From NCBI GenBank assembly GCA_024235675.1, contig JACKLZ010000004.1:1-55000 (forward strand): a stretch of DNA of 55,000 nucleotides, read 5' to 3'. Both the position numbers and the translations under genes were made by a program. Shown here piece by piece: positions 42,461-51,079 of the stretch. Positions within the stretch are counted from its first letter, which is position 1, and each line of letters opens with the position of its first letter. This DNA comes from Zoogloeaceae bacterium (GTDB taxonomy: Bacteria; Pseudomonadota; Gammaproteobacteria; Burkholderiales; Rhodocyclaceae). A model generated the notes under the pieces. It made no database searches. It was given only the letters and a program-made list of their open reading frames with translations, and had not been told where the DNA came from.

Positions 42461-43050
42461 GGTTGGGGCAGGGACTCCGCCAGCAGGCGTTCGACCGCAT
42501 CGAGGCGGGCGCGGTCGGTGTGGCTGCGGCGTTCGGCGCGGGCGTCGTAGACCGACAGGCGCACGGGGACCTCGTTCCAGTCGAACACCAGGATGGCTTC
42601 GGGCGGTTCGTGGGTCAGCCGGCGCGGCTCGCGGTGTTCGTAGCGGATGTCCTGGTTCAGAAAGAAAATTTCGACGTCCTTGGCGCTGTCGGCGAAGGCT
42701 TCGATGTCGATTTCGGCGTAGCGTCCGGCGGTGCCGTCGAGCACCGCGCCGGTGAGATAGGCGCGGAACGGCGCCAGCATCTGGAGGACCTCGACGGCGG
42801 CGCAGCGCATGGCGTAGAGGCGCTCGGCGTGTTCGTCGTCCTGGTAGATGGCCTGATATTCGCGCAGCGCGGCTTCGATTTCGGCGTTGGTCGGCAGCGT
42901 GTCGGCATCGGTGGCGCCGAGCTGGCGGGCGGCCTTGCGCTTGGCAAAGCCGAAGTCCTGAACGCCGTCTTCGGCCATCATGCGCGCGGCGAGCGCGGAG
43001 ATTTCCTGACGCAGGTGACTGGCCCGTGACCCTGAGTGTCGGCTTGACAT
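42457..43050 (-). CDS. Conserved protein of unknown function upstream of tlpA
   Basis: 197 residues from the ATG at 43050, with AGGGAG six bases upstream. I do not recognise the family firmly. It has a helical N-terminal half (LRQEISALAARMMAEDGVQDFGFAKRKAARQLG) and a C-terminal half with repeated short strands (DVEIFFLNQDIRYEHREPRR, AILVFDWNEVPVRLSVYD). No signal peptide, membrane span or cysteine motif is seen. It diverges from mpl with about 138 bp between starts, and is the first gene of the tlpA-aroQ-acc transcript. Confidence 0.7.
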   Translation of the reverse strand: MSSRHSGSRASHLRQEISALAARMMAEDGVQDFGFAKRKAARQLGATDADTLPTNAEIEAALREYQAIYQDDEHAERLYAMRCAAVEVLQMLAPFRAYLTGAVLDGTAGRYAEIDIEAFADSAKDVEIFFLNQDIRYEHREPRRLTHEPPEAILVFDWNEVPVRLSVYDARAERRSHTDRARLDAVERLLAESLPQP

Positions 43051-43188
43051 GCGCGGCTCCCTGATCGCCATCGGTTAGAATCTCTGGCCTTGTGAATCCT
43101 GACGGCGCGGCCAGACGGAACAGACCAGCACATTCTACACGTCCGGATGACAGACCGCTTTTCGCGGACGCCCGGCGCGGGAGCTTTC

Positions 43189-44529
43189 ATGCATATTCAT
43201 ATTCTTGGCATTTGTGGCACCTTCATGGGCGGGGTTGCCCTGCTGGCGCGGGCCGCTGGCCATACCGTCACCGGCTGCGACGCCAACGTCTATCCGCCGA
43301 TGAGCACGCAACTCGAAGCCGAGGGCATCGCGCTGAGCTCGGGTTACGAGGCCTCACAGATGGCGCTGGCGCCGGACGTGTATGTGGTCGGCAATGCGAT
43401 TTCGCGCGGCAACCCCTTGCTTGAAGCGATTCTCGATGCCGGTGCGCCCTATGTGTCCGGCCCGCAATGGCTGGCCGACCATGTGTTGCGAGACAAGTGG
43501 GTGCTGGGCGTGGCGGGCACGCATGGCAAGACGACGACGGCCTCGCTGCTGGCCTGGATGCTGGAAGACGGCGGGCTCAACCCGGGCTTTCTGATTGGCG
43601 GTGTGCCGAAGAACTTTGGTGTGTCGGCGCGGCTGACCGATTCGCCGTTCTTTGTGATCGAAGCGGACGAGTACGACACCGCGTTCTGCGACAAGCGGTC
43701 CAAGTTTGTGCATTACCGGCCACGCACGGCGATTCTCAACAACCTGGAGTTCGACCACGCCGACATCTTCGCCGATCTGGCGGCGATCGAGACTCAGTTT
43801 CATCATTTGGTGCGCATCATGCCGGCCACCGGCCGGATCGTGGCCAATGCCGAAGCGGAGGCGCTCTCGCGGGTGATCGACAAAGGTTGCTGGTCGGAGC
43901 TGGAGTGGTTCAACGGGCCGGACGGTTGGCAGGCGACGATGGACGAGGCGGGCGTGGCGCAGTTCGCGCTGGCCGGGAAGGATCTCGGTTCCGTCGCAAC
44001 GCCGATGGCCGGCACGCACAACCTCAGCAATGCGCTGGCGGCGGTCGCCGCAGCGCGGCATGTGGGCGTGCCGCCCGCGGCCTCGATTGCCGCGCTCGGC
44101 CGCTTTGAAGGCGTGCGCCGCCGGCTGGAGGTGCGCGGCGTGGTCAATGGCGTGACGGTGTATGACGACTTCGCCCATCACCCGACGGCGATAGAACTGA
44201 CGATTTCCGGCCTGCGCAAGCGGGTGAAGGGCGGGCGGATTCTGGCCATTCTCGAGCCGCGCTCCAACACCATGAAGCTCGGCGTGATGAAAGCGCTATT
44301 GCCCGAGAGCCTGGCCGGCGCCGACGCAGTGTTGTGCTATCACGGCGGCGTCGATTGGGATGTGGCGGGCGCGCTGGCGCCGCTGGGCGAGGCTGTGCAG
44401 TGTTTTGGCGACTTGTCGGATCTGGTCAGTGCGGCCGTTGCTGCGGCGGAGCCGGGCGACCATGTGCTGGTGATGAGTAATGGCGGCTTTGGCGGCATCC
44501 ACGAAAAGCTGCTGACCGCGCTGGCTTGA
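43189..44529 (+). CDS. mpl: UDP-N-acetylmuramate:L-Ala-gamma-D-Glu-meso-DAP ligase (Mpl)
   Basis: 446 residues from the ATG at 43189 (GGGAG upstream). It joins recycled murein tripeptide to UDP-MurNAc. Mur ligase motifs are HILGICGTFMGGVA, the P-loop GVAGTHGKTTTASLL, IEADEYDTAFCDKRSKF, NNLEFDHADIF, GTHNLSNALAA and VYDDFAHHPTAI. The 'GICGTFMGG' start distinguishes Mpl from MurC. A longer GTG or ATG frame from 43147 has no ribosome site of note. Confidence 0.95.
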   Translation: MHIHILGICGTFMGGVALLARAAGHTVTGCDANVYPPMSTQLEAEGIALSSGYEASQMALAPDVYVVGNAISRGNPLLEAILDAGAPYVSGPQWLADHVLRDKWVLGVAGTHGKTTTASLLAWMLEDGGLNPGFLIGGVPKNFGVSARLTDSPFFVIEADEYDTAFCDKRSKFVHYRPRTAILNNLEFDHADIFADLAAIETQFHHLVRIMPATGRIVANAEAEALSRVIDKGCWSELEWFNGPDGWQATMDEAGVAQFALAGKDLGSVATPMAGTHNLSNALAAVAAARHVGVPPAASIAALGRFEGVRRRLEVRGVVNGVTVYDDFAHHPTAIELTISGLRKRVKGGRILAILEPRSNTMKLGVMKALLPESLAGADAVLCYHGGVDWDVAGALAPLGEAVQCFGDLSDLVSAAVAAAEPGDHVLVMSNGGFGGIHEKLLTALA

Positions 44530-44532
44530 GGC

Positions 44533-45306
44533 TTACGGCGTGCGCAGCCAGCCAATTTCGGCAGCGGTTGCGGGGCCGACAATCACGTAGCGCAGGCTGA
44601 CCGGCACGTCGGCGCGTTCGGGCGTCAAGGGGATGCGGCCTGCCATGATTTCGGCCCGGCTTTGCGGGGTGGCGGGGCGTTGATCCGGATCGGCATAGCC
44701 GTCAGGAAAGCGCGGCATCAGCGTGGCGGGGTCGTATTTGTCGGTGGCGCCTACCGTGTGCAGCATTTCGTGCGCGATCACCATCAGGTTGCCGCCGTGA
44801 TCGACCCGGCTGGCAAACACATTGGCCAGCCCGATCAGCCCTTTCTCCAAACCGACCGAGTGCTGTACCGAGGCCTGCAGCGCCGGGTCGTGGTATTGCA
44901 CGAACAGGCGCACGTCCGGCCGCGGGCCGGGGCTGTCGTCGTTGCGCCAGGCCCAGTAGCGCATCTGCAGACTCCACACGATGGCCTCCCAGGCGCTGGG
45001 GTGGCGCAGGGGCTGCGGTGGCAGGCCCTGGCGGGGCGGGGCAAGCGTGATGGCGAGCGGTTTTAGCGTGCTGATGCCGTATCGCTGCGCTTCACTGCCC
45101 AGCCATTCGGCAATCGGTTCGAAATCGCGCGCGCTCAGCTGTGCGATGTGGCGCGCGGTGGCGTCGCGGCCATCGGCGTTGATCGGGTAGATCGTCACAT
45201 GCAGCGTATTGATCCACGACGTAGCGCGGCTTTGGGCGCGCCAGGCGCCGAGCGCGACGGTGGCCAGAACGAGCAGCAACAAGGCGATGCGCAGTGTTCG
45301 CCACAC
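44533..45306 (-). CDS. Membrane-anchored putative zinc metalloprotease (HExxH)
   Basis: About 257 residues if the GTG at 45306 is used; the open frame runs up to 45375 inside the next gene. One N-terminal membrane helix (LRIALLLLVLATVALGAW) should anchor it with the rest in the periplasm. The motif VIAHEMLHTVGATDKYD is a HExxH zinc site with a possible third ligand nearby, in a 'HTVGATDKY' form used by predicted peptidases of unknown target. It overlaps or abuts the lytic transglycosylase gene, so a cell-wall or envelope role is possible. The start is uncertain. Confidence 0.7.
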   Translation of the reverse strand: MWRTLRIALLLLVLATVALGAWRAQSRATSWINTLHVTIYPINADGRDATARHIAQLSARDFEPIAEWLGSEAQRYGISTLKPLAITLAPPRQGLPPQPLRHPSAWEAIVWSLQMRYWAWRNDDSPGPRPDVRLFVQYHDPALQASVQHSVGLEKGLIGLANVFASRVDHGGNLMVIAHEMLHTVGATDKYDPATLMPRFPDGYADPDQRPATPQSRAEIMAGRIPLTPERADVPVSLRYVIVGPATAAEIGWLRTP

Positions 45307-45311
45307 GCCGG

Positions 45312-45977
45312 TTAGCGCCGCGCTTCGGACAGGTTGGCGGCGGTGATCAGTTCGGGCGGCGGCTGGTAGGCCCAACGCTGCCAGGCGGCGTGCACCTTGT
45401 TCGGGTAATCCGACTTGCCAAGGCTGCCGTTGTAGCGGCCCAGTGCGCGGAAGAGATCGCCTTTTTCAATGTCGAGATAATGGCGCAGGATGGTGCAGCC
45501 GTAGCGCAGGTTGGTGCGCAGGTGGAAGAGGTTGTCTTCGCTTTGCGCGAGCAGCTTGGACCAGAAGGGCATGATCTGCATGTAGCCGCGCGCACCGGCC
45601 GATGAGACGGCGTATTTGCGGAAATTGCTCTCGACCTGAATCAGCCCGAGCACCAGCTGCGGGTCGAGGCCGGCACGGGTGGCTTCGTAGTGCACCGACA
45701 GCAGCAGATCGTGACGATAGCGCTCGTCGGGGATGCGCTTGGCGAGTTGGCGGCCCATTTCGCTTAACCAGTGATCGCGTAGCGCGCGGCTGGCAAAAAT
45801 GGGCTGGCGCGGTGCGCGATCGCTGACCGCGCCCTGCAGCGAGGCCTGCACACTGGCCGACAGCGGCTCGTATTGCTGTTGCCCGGCCTGCACGCTCTGA
45901 ACGCCTGTCAGCGCCACCAGCGAGAGAATCGCGGTGGCGCCGAGCAGGCGGCGGAGCGGGCAGGCCGGTGTTGTCAT
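45312..45977 (-). CDS. Periplasmic lytic transglycosylase (SLT domain)
   Basis: 221 residues with a signal peptide (LLGATAILSLVALTGVQSVQA). The SLT domain has the catalytic Glu in LIQVESNFRKYAVSSAGARGYMQIMPFW and the late RYNGSLGKSDYPNKV. It cleaves peptidoglycan glycan strands to give anhydromuramyl ends. Its start overlaps the proS stop by 4 bp, making proS, this gene and the HExxH protein one likely operon. Confidence 0.92.
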   Translation of the reverse strand: MTTPACPLRRLLGATAILSLVALTGVQSVQAGQQQYEPLSASVQASLQGAVSDRAPRQPIFASRALRDHWLSEMGRQLAKRIPDERYRHDLLLSVHYEATRAGLDPQLVLGLIQVESNFRKYAVSSAGARGYMQIMPFWSKLLAQSEDNLFHLRTNLRYGCTILRHYLDIEKGDLFRALGRYNGSLGKSDYPNKVHAAWQRWAYQPPPELITAANLSEARR

Positions 45978-47689
45978 GCGGACAGCTTCTCACGGACAAA
46001 GGCGGCCAGTTCGGTAACTGGCACGGCGGTGGCGGCGGCGTCACGACGGCCCTGGTATTCGGCCGAACCTTCTTTCAGGCCACGGTCGCCAATGACCACG
46101 CGGTGCGGCACCCCGATGAGCTCCCAGTCGGCAAACATGACACCGGGGCGCTCGTTGCGATCGTCGAGAATGACATCAAAGCCGGCATCAAGCAGTTCGG
46201 TGTAGAGCGCCTGTGCGGCCTCGCGAACCGCGTCGGACTTGCTCCAGCCGACCGGGCAGATGACCAGCTGGAAGGGCGCAATCGCCGTCGGCCAGATGAT
46301 GCCGCGCTCGTCGTTGTTCTGTTCGATGGCTGCGCCAAGAATGCGCGAGACACCAATACCGTAGCAGCCCATTTCCATCGGCTGCTCTCGGCCGTTTTCG
46401 TCGAGGAAGCGCGCGCCCATGGCCTCGGCGTACTTGGTGCGCAACTGGAAAATGTGACCCACTTCGATGCCGCGGCACAGCGCGAGCGTGCCCTTGCCGT
46501 CGGGCGAGGGGTCGCCAGCGACGACATTGCGCAGATCGACGATCTCGGGGCCGGGAAAGTCGCGACCCGTGTTGGCGCCGGTGTAGTGGTAGTCGTCTTC
46601 GTTGGCGCCAATGACAAAATTGCTCATCGCGGCAACGCTGCGGTCCATGATCACCCGACCGGTAAAACCGACCGGGCCGAGCGAACCCGGATTGGCGCCA
46701 AAGGCGGCGGCAATGGCTTCGGGCGTGGCGAAGGTGAGCGGCGACTTGATGCCCTCGAGGTTTTGCGCCTTGATCTCGTTGAGCTCGTGGTCGCCGCGCA
46801 GCAGCATCAGCACGGCTTGCGCGACTTCGTCATCGGATTCGACGACGATGGCTTTGACCGTTTGGGTTTCCGGGATGTTCAGGAAGGCGGCGAGCTCGGC
46901 GATGGTCTTGACGCCCGGCGTGTGGATCTTGGTGAGCACCTCGGAGGCCACGCCGTGCGCGGTGCTGCCGGGGAGCGCTTCGGCCAGTTCGACGTTGGCG
47001 GCGTAGTCGGAGTCGGGGCAGTAGGCGATGTCGTCTTCACCGGTTTCGGCAATGACGTGGAACTCGTGCGAGCCGGTGCCGCCGATGGAGCCGGTATCTG
47101 CGGCCACCGCACGGAACTGCAAGCCGATGCGGGTGAAGATGCGCGTGTAGGTGGCGTACATGTTGTTGTACTCGCGCACCAGGTCGTCGAAGCTGCTGTG
47201 GAAGGAGTAGCCGTCCTTCATCAGGAACTCGCGCCCGCGCATGACACCGAAGCGGGGGCGGATCTCGTCGCGGAACTTGGTCTGCACTTGGTAGAAGTGC
47301 TTGGGCAGCTGCTTGTAGCTGCGGATGTCTCGCCGGACGATGTCGGTGATGACTTCTTCGTGCGTCGGGCCGATCACGAAGTCGCGGTCATGCCGATCCT
47401 TGAAGCGCAGCAGCTCCGGGCCGTAGTGCGTCGCGCGGCCAGACTCCTCCCACAGCTCGGCGGGCTGTACTGCGGGCATCAACACTTCAATGGCGCCGGC
47501 GCGGTTCATCTCTTCCTTTACGATGCTTTCGACTTTGCGCAAAGCTTTCAGGCCCATGGGCATCCAGCTGTAGATGCCGGCGGCCGTCTTCTTGATCAGG
47601 CCGGCGCGCAGCATCAGCTTCTGACTGGTTACTTCGGCGTCAGAGGGCGCTTCCTTGAGTGTGGAGATGAAATAGTGCGAGGCGCGCAT
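45974..47689 (-). CDS. proS: Prolyl-tRNA synthetase, bacterial type
   Basis: 571 residues, the length of the bacterial form with a YbaK-type editing insert (about residues 225-390, including AIVVESDDEVAQAVLMLLRGDHELNEIK). Class II motifs are visible: motif 1 region VLMPAVQPAELW, motif 2 TKFRDEIRPRFGVMRGREFLMKDGYSF, and motif 3 near GCYGIGVSRILGA. It loads tRNA-Pro. The 160-bp region to divergent rppH should hold its promoter. The long frame on the other strand (45968-47740) is a shadow. Confidence 0.97.
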   Translation of the reverse strand: MRASHYFISTLKEAPSDAEVTSQKLMLRAGLIKKTAAGIYSWMPMGLKALRKVESIVKEEMNRAGAIEVLMPAVQPAELWEESGRATHYGPELLRFKDRHDRDFVIGPTHEEVITDIVRRDIRSYKQLPKHFYQVQTKFRDEIRPRFGVMRGREFLMKDGYSFHSSFDDLVREYNNMYATYTRIFTRIGLQFRAVAADTGSIGGTGSHEFHVIAETGEDDIAYCPDSDYAANVELAEALPGSTAHGVASEVLTKIHTPGVKTIAELAAFLNIPETQTVKAIVVESDDEVAQAVLMLLRGDHELNEIKAQNLEGIKSPLTFATPEAIAAAFGANPGSLGPVGFTGRVIMDRSVAAMSNFVIGANEDDYHYTGANTGRDFPGPEIVDLRNVVAGDPSPDGKGTLALCRGIEVGHIFQLRTKYAEAMGARFLDENGREQPMEMGCYGIGVSRILGAAIEQNNDERGIIWPTAIAPFQLVICPVGWSKSDAVREAAQALYTELLDAGFDVILDDRNERPGVMFADWELIGVPHRVVIGDRGLKEGSAEYQGRRDAAATAVPVTELAAFVREKLSA

Positions 47690-47849
47690 GGGTTGAGTTC
47701 CGCAATTAAGGTGGTATCGAAGGCAGTGATTCTACCGTAGCCGATTCCGTCCTCGACAGCGTCGGTGCGAATCGCGCTGTGAGCCTGCTTTCAATGCCGC
47801 AGGAAGTGTGGAAAAATCGCTATCAACTCAGACAATTTAAGGTTCCATC

Positions 47850-48365
47850 ATGCTCGATCGTGAAGGCTATCGCCCGAACGTCGGCATCATTCTGGTCAAC
47901 CATCGGGACGAGGTCTTTTGGGGTAAGCGTATTCGGGAGCATTCCTGGCAGTTTCCGCAAGGTGGCATCAAGCACGGCGAGTCGCCGGAGCAGGCCATGT
48001 TTCGGGAACTCCATGAAGAAGTCGGTCTGCACCCCGAGCATGTCAAAATCCTGGGTCGAACCCGTGGCTGGCTCAAGTATGACGTGCCCAAACACTGGAT
48101 CAAACGCCAGTGGCGAGACACGTATCGCGGGCAGAAGCAGATCTGGTTTCTGCTCCGGCTGGTCGGCCGCGATACGGATGTGTGCTTGCGGGCCTGCAGT
48201 CATCCAGAATTCGATGCCTGGCGCTGGAGTGACTATTGGGTGCCGCTCGACACGGTAATTGAGTTCAAGCGAGGGGTTTACCAGCAGGCGCTCAAGGAAT
48301 TGTCCGACCTGCTTTCGCGCCAGCGGCACATGCCGCCGAACCGGTCGCCCGATCCGATGGTCTGA
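47850..48365 (+). CDS. rppH: RNA pyrophosphohydrolase (Nudix)
   Basis: 171 residues. N-terminal MLDREGYRPNVGIILVNHRDEVFWGKRI and the Nudix box GGIKHGESPEQAMFRELHEEVGL identify RppH/NudH, which removes pyrophosphate from the 5' end of mRNA and starts decay. YDVPKHWIKRQWRDTYRGQKQIWFLLRL is the family's RNA-side motif. Divergent from proS, as in many betaproteobacteria. Confidence 0.97.
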   Translation: MLDREGYRPNVGIILVNHRDEVFWGKRIREHSWQFPQGGIKHGESPEQAMFRELHEEVGLHPEHVKILGRTRGWLKYDVPKHWIKRQWRDTYRGQKQIWFLLRLVGRDTDVCLRACSHPEFDAWRWSDYWVPLDTVIEFKRGVYQQALKELSDLLSRQRHMPPNRSPDPMV

Positions 48366-48368
48366 CAT

Positions 48369-48404
48369 CGGGAGCGGTGCATGCTCCCGTGATCGTCTGA
48401 TCAC
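48369..48404 (+). other. Two adjacent hairpins between rppH and CBS gene
   Basis: Stem one pairs 48369-48375 (CGGGAGC) with 48383-48389. Stem two pairs 48389-48394 (GTGATC) with 48399-48404. They lie just after the rppH stop and before the strong ribosome site (AGGAGGAG) of the CBS gene. There is no run of T. They may partly end transcription or protect the rppH mRNA 3' end. Confidence 0.4.
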
Positions 48405-48428
48405 GGTTCGCGACCCAAGGAGGAGACG

Positions 48429-49031
48429 ATGGATCAGACCCAGAACAAAACCAATCCGCTGCCTGCTATCCGCCTGGGAGATGTTGCCTACCAGGTGCCC
48501 GAGCCCGGCGTACCTCGACGTGTCACCGCCAGATCATCGGCCGTGGAGGTCATGACCGACCTTCACCGGGTGCCGGCGGCGACCATTCCCGCTGAAATGA
48601 GCCTCGATGATGCGCGTCAGGCCATGATCCTGCGCGGCGTGCGCATGCTGCTCGTGACCGATGATCGTCGTGCCGTCAAAGGGCTGGTCACGGCCAGTGA
48701 TCTGCTGGGCGAGCAGCCCGTGATGGTTGCGCAAAGCCGGGCGGTGGCGGTGGCCGATCTGGCGATCGCCGATATCATGACCCGCGTCGATGCGGTTGAG
48801 GCTTTCGCGCTCCGTGACGTGCTCAATGCCCATGTCGGAGATGTCGTGAGCGCTCTGCGCTTGCTGGGACGGCAGCATGCGTTGGTCGTCGAGCCGAGCG
48901 AGCCCGGGCTGCCGGCGCATATTCGAGGGGTGTTTTCGGCGTCGCAAATTGCGCGGCAGCTGGCGATACCGCCCTTTGTGGGCGAGGTTGCCCGCACGTT
49001 TGCCGAAATAGAGGCCGCCATCGGGGCGTAG
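48429..49031 (+). CDS. CBS-domain protein
   Basis: 200 residues with a strong AGGAGGAG ribosome site. Two CBS motifs are seen, at about residues 40-95 (VMTDLHRVPAATIPAEMSLDDARQAMILRGVRMLLVTD..GLVTASDLL) and 115-175 (IADIMTRVDAVEAF..SALRLLGRQHALVVE..RGVFSASQIARQL). Such pairs bind adenine nucleotides and sense energy state. No enzymatic domain is attached, so it should act through partners that cannot be named. Confidence 0.88.
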   Translation: MDQTQNKTNPLPAIRLGDVAYQVPEPGVPRRVTARSSAVEVMTDLHRVPAATIPAEMSLDDARQAMILRGVRMLLVTDDRRAVKGLVTASDLLGEQPVMVAQSRAVAVADLAIADIMTRVDAVEAFALRDVLNAHVGDVVSALRLLGRQHALVVEPSEPGLPAHIRGVFSASQIARQLAIPPFVGEVARTFAEIEAAIGA

Positions 49032-49050
49032 CCAATCAAAGGGAGAATGC

Positions 49051-49572
49051 ATGTACGCGAAGCAGTTTTTGCGCGTAGCGAGCGCGGTCGTGGTGACCGC
49101 GCTCGCCGGATGTACCATCAATGGGCCGGTGCGTGAGTGGCAAGACCCCAACGAAGTTGTGAGGTGGGATGAAGCTGAAGTTGTGCTGCCGACGGCGATG
49201 CCCGCCGAGGCTGATTTGATCGAATTTGATGTGCGCCGCCGGGGGCAGGGGTATTTCTTTGTCGATAGTGCTCACATCGAAATCGGTAAGGATGGCGTGA
49301 CGCGCCTGCCTGTGGTGACACGATCGACCCGTGGTGCAATGTCGGTGACCTACGAAGGGTTTCGGTGTGCAACGAGTGAAAATCGCCTGTACGCGATCGC
49401 AACAGGGGGCGAGTGGTCGGAACCCAAGGTGAACCCATGGCGTCCGGTTGGCAATAGCAGCTTCGAGCCAAAAAGCGTGTTGATGCAGGATTTCCTCTGT
49501 GATGGCACGACACCGCTGTTGCCCAATGATGTGATCCAGAAGTTGCGCTACCCGCCCACTGATTGGCAATGA
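49051..49572 (+). CDS. CNP1-like lipoprotein
   Basis: 173 residues. A lipoprotein signal ends at the lipobox TALAGC (Cys21). The rest, with DPNEVVRWDEAEVVLPTAMP, FDVRRRGQGYFFVDSAHIEIGKDGVTRLPVV and YEGFRCATSENRLYA, matches the CNP1-like (cryptic neisserial protein) family of beta-proteobacteria. The function is unknown; it should sit in the outer membrane, facing the periplasm. It ends 10 bp before coq7. Confidence 0.85.
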   Translation: MYAKQFLRVASAVVVTALAGCTINGPVREWQDPNEVVRWDEAEVVLPTAMPAEADLIEFDVRRRGQGYFFVDSAHIEIGKDGVTRLPVVTRSTRGAMSVTYEGFRCATSENRLYAIATGGEWSEPKVNPWRPVGNSSFEPKSVLMQDFLCDGTTPLLPNDVIQKLRYPPTDWQ

Positions 49573-49582
49573 GCAAGAAGTC

Positions 49583-50203
49583 ATGATTGACGCATTGATT
49601 CTTCATGTCGACCGGGCCTTGCGTACGGTGTTTGCACCGGCTGCCAGCCAGCGGCCTTTGCCGGGTGCCGACTTGCCTGAGCCGATGCTGGATGATGCCG
49701 AGCGGCAGCGCGCTGCAGCGCTGATGCGGATCAATCATGTTGGCGAAATTTGCGCCCAGGCGCTGTATCAAGGGCAGGCGCTGATGTCACGGCAACCTGA
49801 CGTAACACTCGCACTGCGTCAGGCGGCCGATGAGGAGACGGAACATCTGGCCTGGACCGAGCACCGCATTCGCGAACTCGGCGGGCGAAAAAGTCTGCTG
49901 AACCCCCTGTGGTATGGCGGTGCGCTGACGATCGGCATGCTTGCGGGCAAGTTCGGGGAGGCGTGGAACCTCGGTTTTCTCGCCGAGACAGAGCGCCAGG
50001 TCGAGTCGCACCTGAAATCGCACCTGGCACAACTCCCCCAAGAGGATGCACGCTCGCGTGCCATCGTTACGCAGATGATGATCGACGAGAGCGAGCACGC
50101 CGACAAGGCGCTCGCTTTGGGGGGTGTGCCGCTACCGTCGATGGTTTGCGCTGCGATGCGCGGGGCATCGCGGCTCATGACGACAACCGCCTATTGGGTC
50201 TGA
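49583..50203 (+). CDS. coq7: 2-nonaprenyl-3-methyl-6-methoxy-1,4-benzoquinol hydroxylase
   Basis: 206 residues. It hydroxylates the late ubiquinone precursor. Diiron ligands are in INHVGEICAQALYQ, ADEETEHLAWTE, ETERQVESH and MMIDESEHADKA (repeated ExxH). The form with a short N-terminal part (ILHVDRALRTVF) is that of betaproteobacterial Coq7. Its last 13 bp overlap the convergent osmC end. Confidence 0.95.
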   Translation: MIDALILHVDRALRTVFAPAASQRPLPGADLPEPMLDDAERQRAAALMRINHVGEICAQALYQGQALMSRQPDVTLALRQAADEETEHLAWTEHRIRELGGRKSLLNPLWYGGALTIGMLAGKFGEAWNLGFLAETERQVESHLKSHLAQLPQEDARSRAIVTQMMIDESEHADKALALGGVPLPSMVCAAMRGASRLMTTTAYWV

Positions 50204-50625
50204 TCAGCGCCGACGTCCATGATTTCCCATGTGTGACTGACCTCCGCGGTCATGCCGAGCATGATCGATGCCGAGCAATACTTCTCGGCTGACATGTGGA
50301 TGGCGCGCTCGACCGCACTCGGCTTGAGCCCGACGCCGCTGACAATGTAGTGGTAATGAAGCCGCGTGAAAACTTTGGGGTCGGTTTCGGCGCGGTCGGC
50401 CTGAATTTTTACCTGGCAGTCAGAGACGGGGTGGCGCCCGCGTTTGAGGATGAGCACCACGTCAAACGCGGTGCATCCTCCCGCACCGACCAGCAGCATT
50501 TCCATGGGGCGCGGCGCCAGATTGCGGCCACCAGCGTCGGGAGCGCCATCCATGACCACCGAGTGCCCGCTGCCGGTTTCCGCAAGAAAACACGCATCGC
50601 CAACCCATTTCACTACGCATTCCAT
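50191..50625 (-). CDS. OsmC-family peroxide-resistance-like protein
   Basis: 144 residues. The family pattern is LAPRPMEMLLVGAGGCTAFDVVLILKRGR (first catalytic Cys) with a second Cys in MSAEKYCSASIMLGMTAEV. OsmC/YhfA proteins reduce organic peroxides by two cysteines. This short version is closer to the YhfA group. It ends inside coq7 on the other strand, so the two transcripts overlap tail to tail. Confidence 0.9.
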   Translation of the reverse strand: MECVVKWVGDACFLAETGSGHSVVMDGAPDAGGRNLAPRPMEMLLVGAGGCTAFDVVLILKRGRHPVSDCQVKIQADRAETDPKVFTRLHYHYIVSGVGLKPSAVERAIHMSAEKYCSASIMLGMTAEVSHTWEIMDVGADQTQ

Positions 50626-50988
50626 ACATCTTTCCTTGTGACGTCATCGCGGGGTCTTATGACGCTGCCGCGCTCTGGGAGTGCAATTCTACCAAGAGCG
50701 AGGCGAGGCCCGGGCAGTCGAAATATTGCGTCGCACAATGCGCCGACGTGCATTGCCCCGGAGGAGTGGCGAGAATTTCTGGGATAAGCCGGAACGGCAG
50801 CATCCAATGGTTTTTCGTGGCATTAATATCGTTTATAGTGCGATCGAAACATTTATGATGCAATGCACAAAAAACGCTTGCAGAGCGGGGGTGTGATGCA
50901 GATAATTGGAACCGTTCGAGATTGATGTGTGCCGATGGCCCCCGATCTCCAGATTGTCTCCTCCACCCTCCTCCTTTGGTGTGGATTT

Positions 50989-51017
50989 AACGCAGCCTAT
51001 CCGGCTGCGTTTTTTTT
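50989..51017 (+). terminator. Rho-independent terminator upstream of rplM
   Basis: Stem AACGCAGCC (50989-50997) pairs with GGCTGCGTT (51003-51011) around a 5-base loop, followed by eight T in total (51010-51017). This is the best intrinsic terminator in the window. No recognised + strand gene precedes it for about 800 bp (coq7 ends at 50203). Confidence 0.85.
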
Positions 51018-51049
51018 GCCCCGGTCCGCCACGAAGACGAAAAATATCA

Positions 51050-51079
51050 TTGACACTTGTCTGGCTGCTCGTTTAGGAT
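51050..51079 (+). promoter_or_regulatory. Predicted sigma70-type promoter of rplM-rpsI
   Basis: A perfect -35 box TTGACA lies at 51050-51055 and a weaker -10 TAGGAT at 51074-51079, 18 bp apart, directly after the terminator and about 63 bp before the rplM start. No other good promoter is seen between the terminator and the gene. Confidence 0.6.

Noticed and set aside
45968..47740. 590-residue + strand frame opposite proS
   Set aside because: Typical GC-rich shadow; the - strand has all ProRS motifs.
50657..50863. Small - strand frame of 68 residues before rplM
   Set aside because: No ribosome site or family features, and no support beyond being open.
50900..50990. tRNA- or tmRNA-like 3' end before the terminator
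   Set aside because: A GTTCGAGAT-like loop is present but the flanking bases do not pair as a T arm, and no acceptor stem was found.
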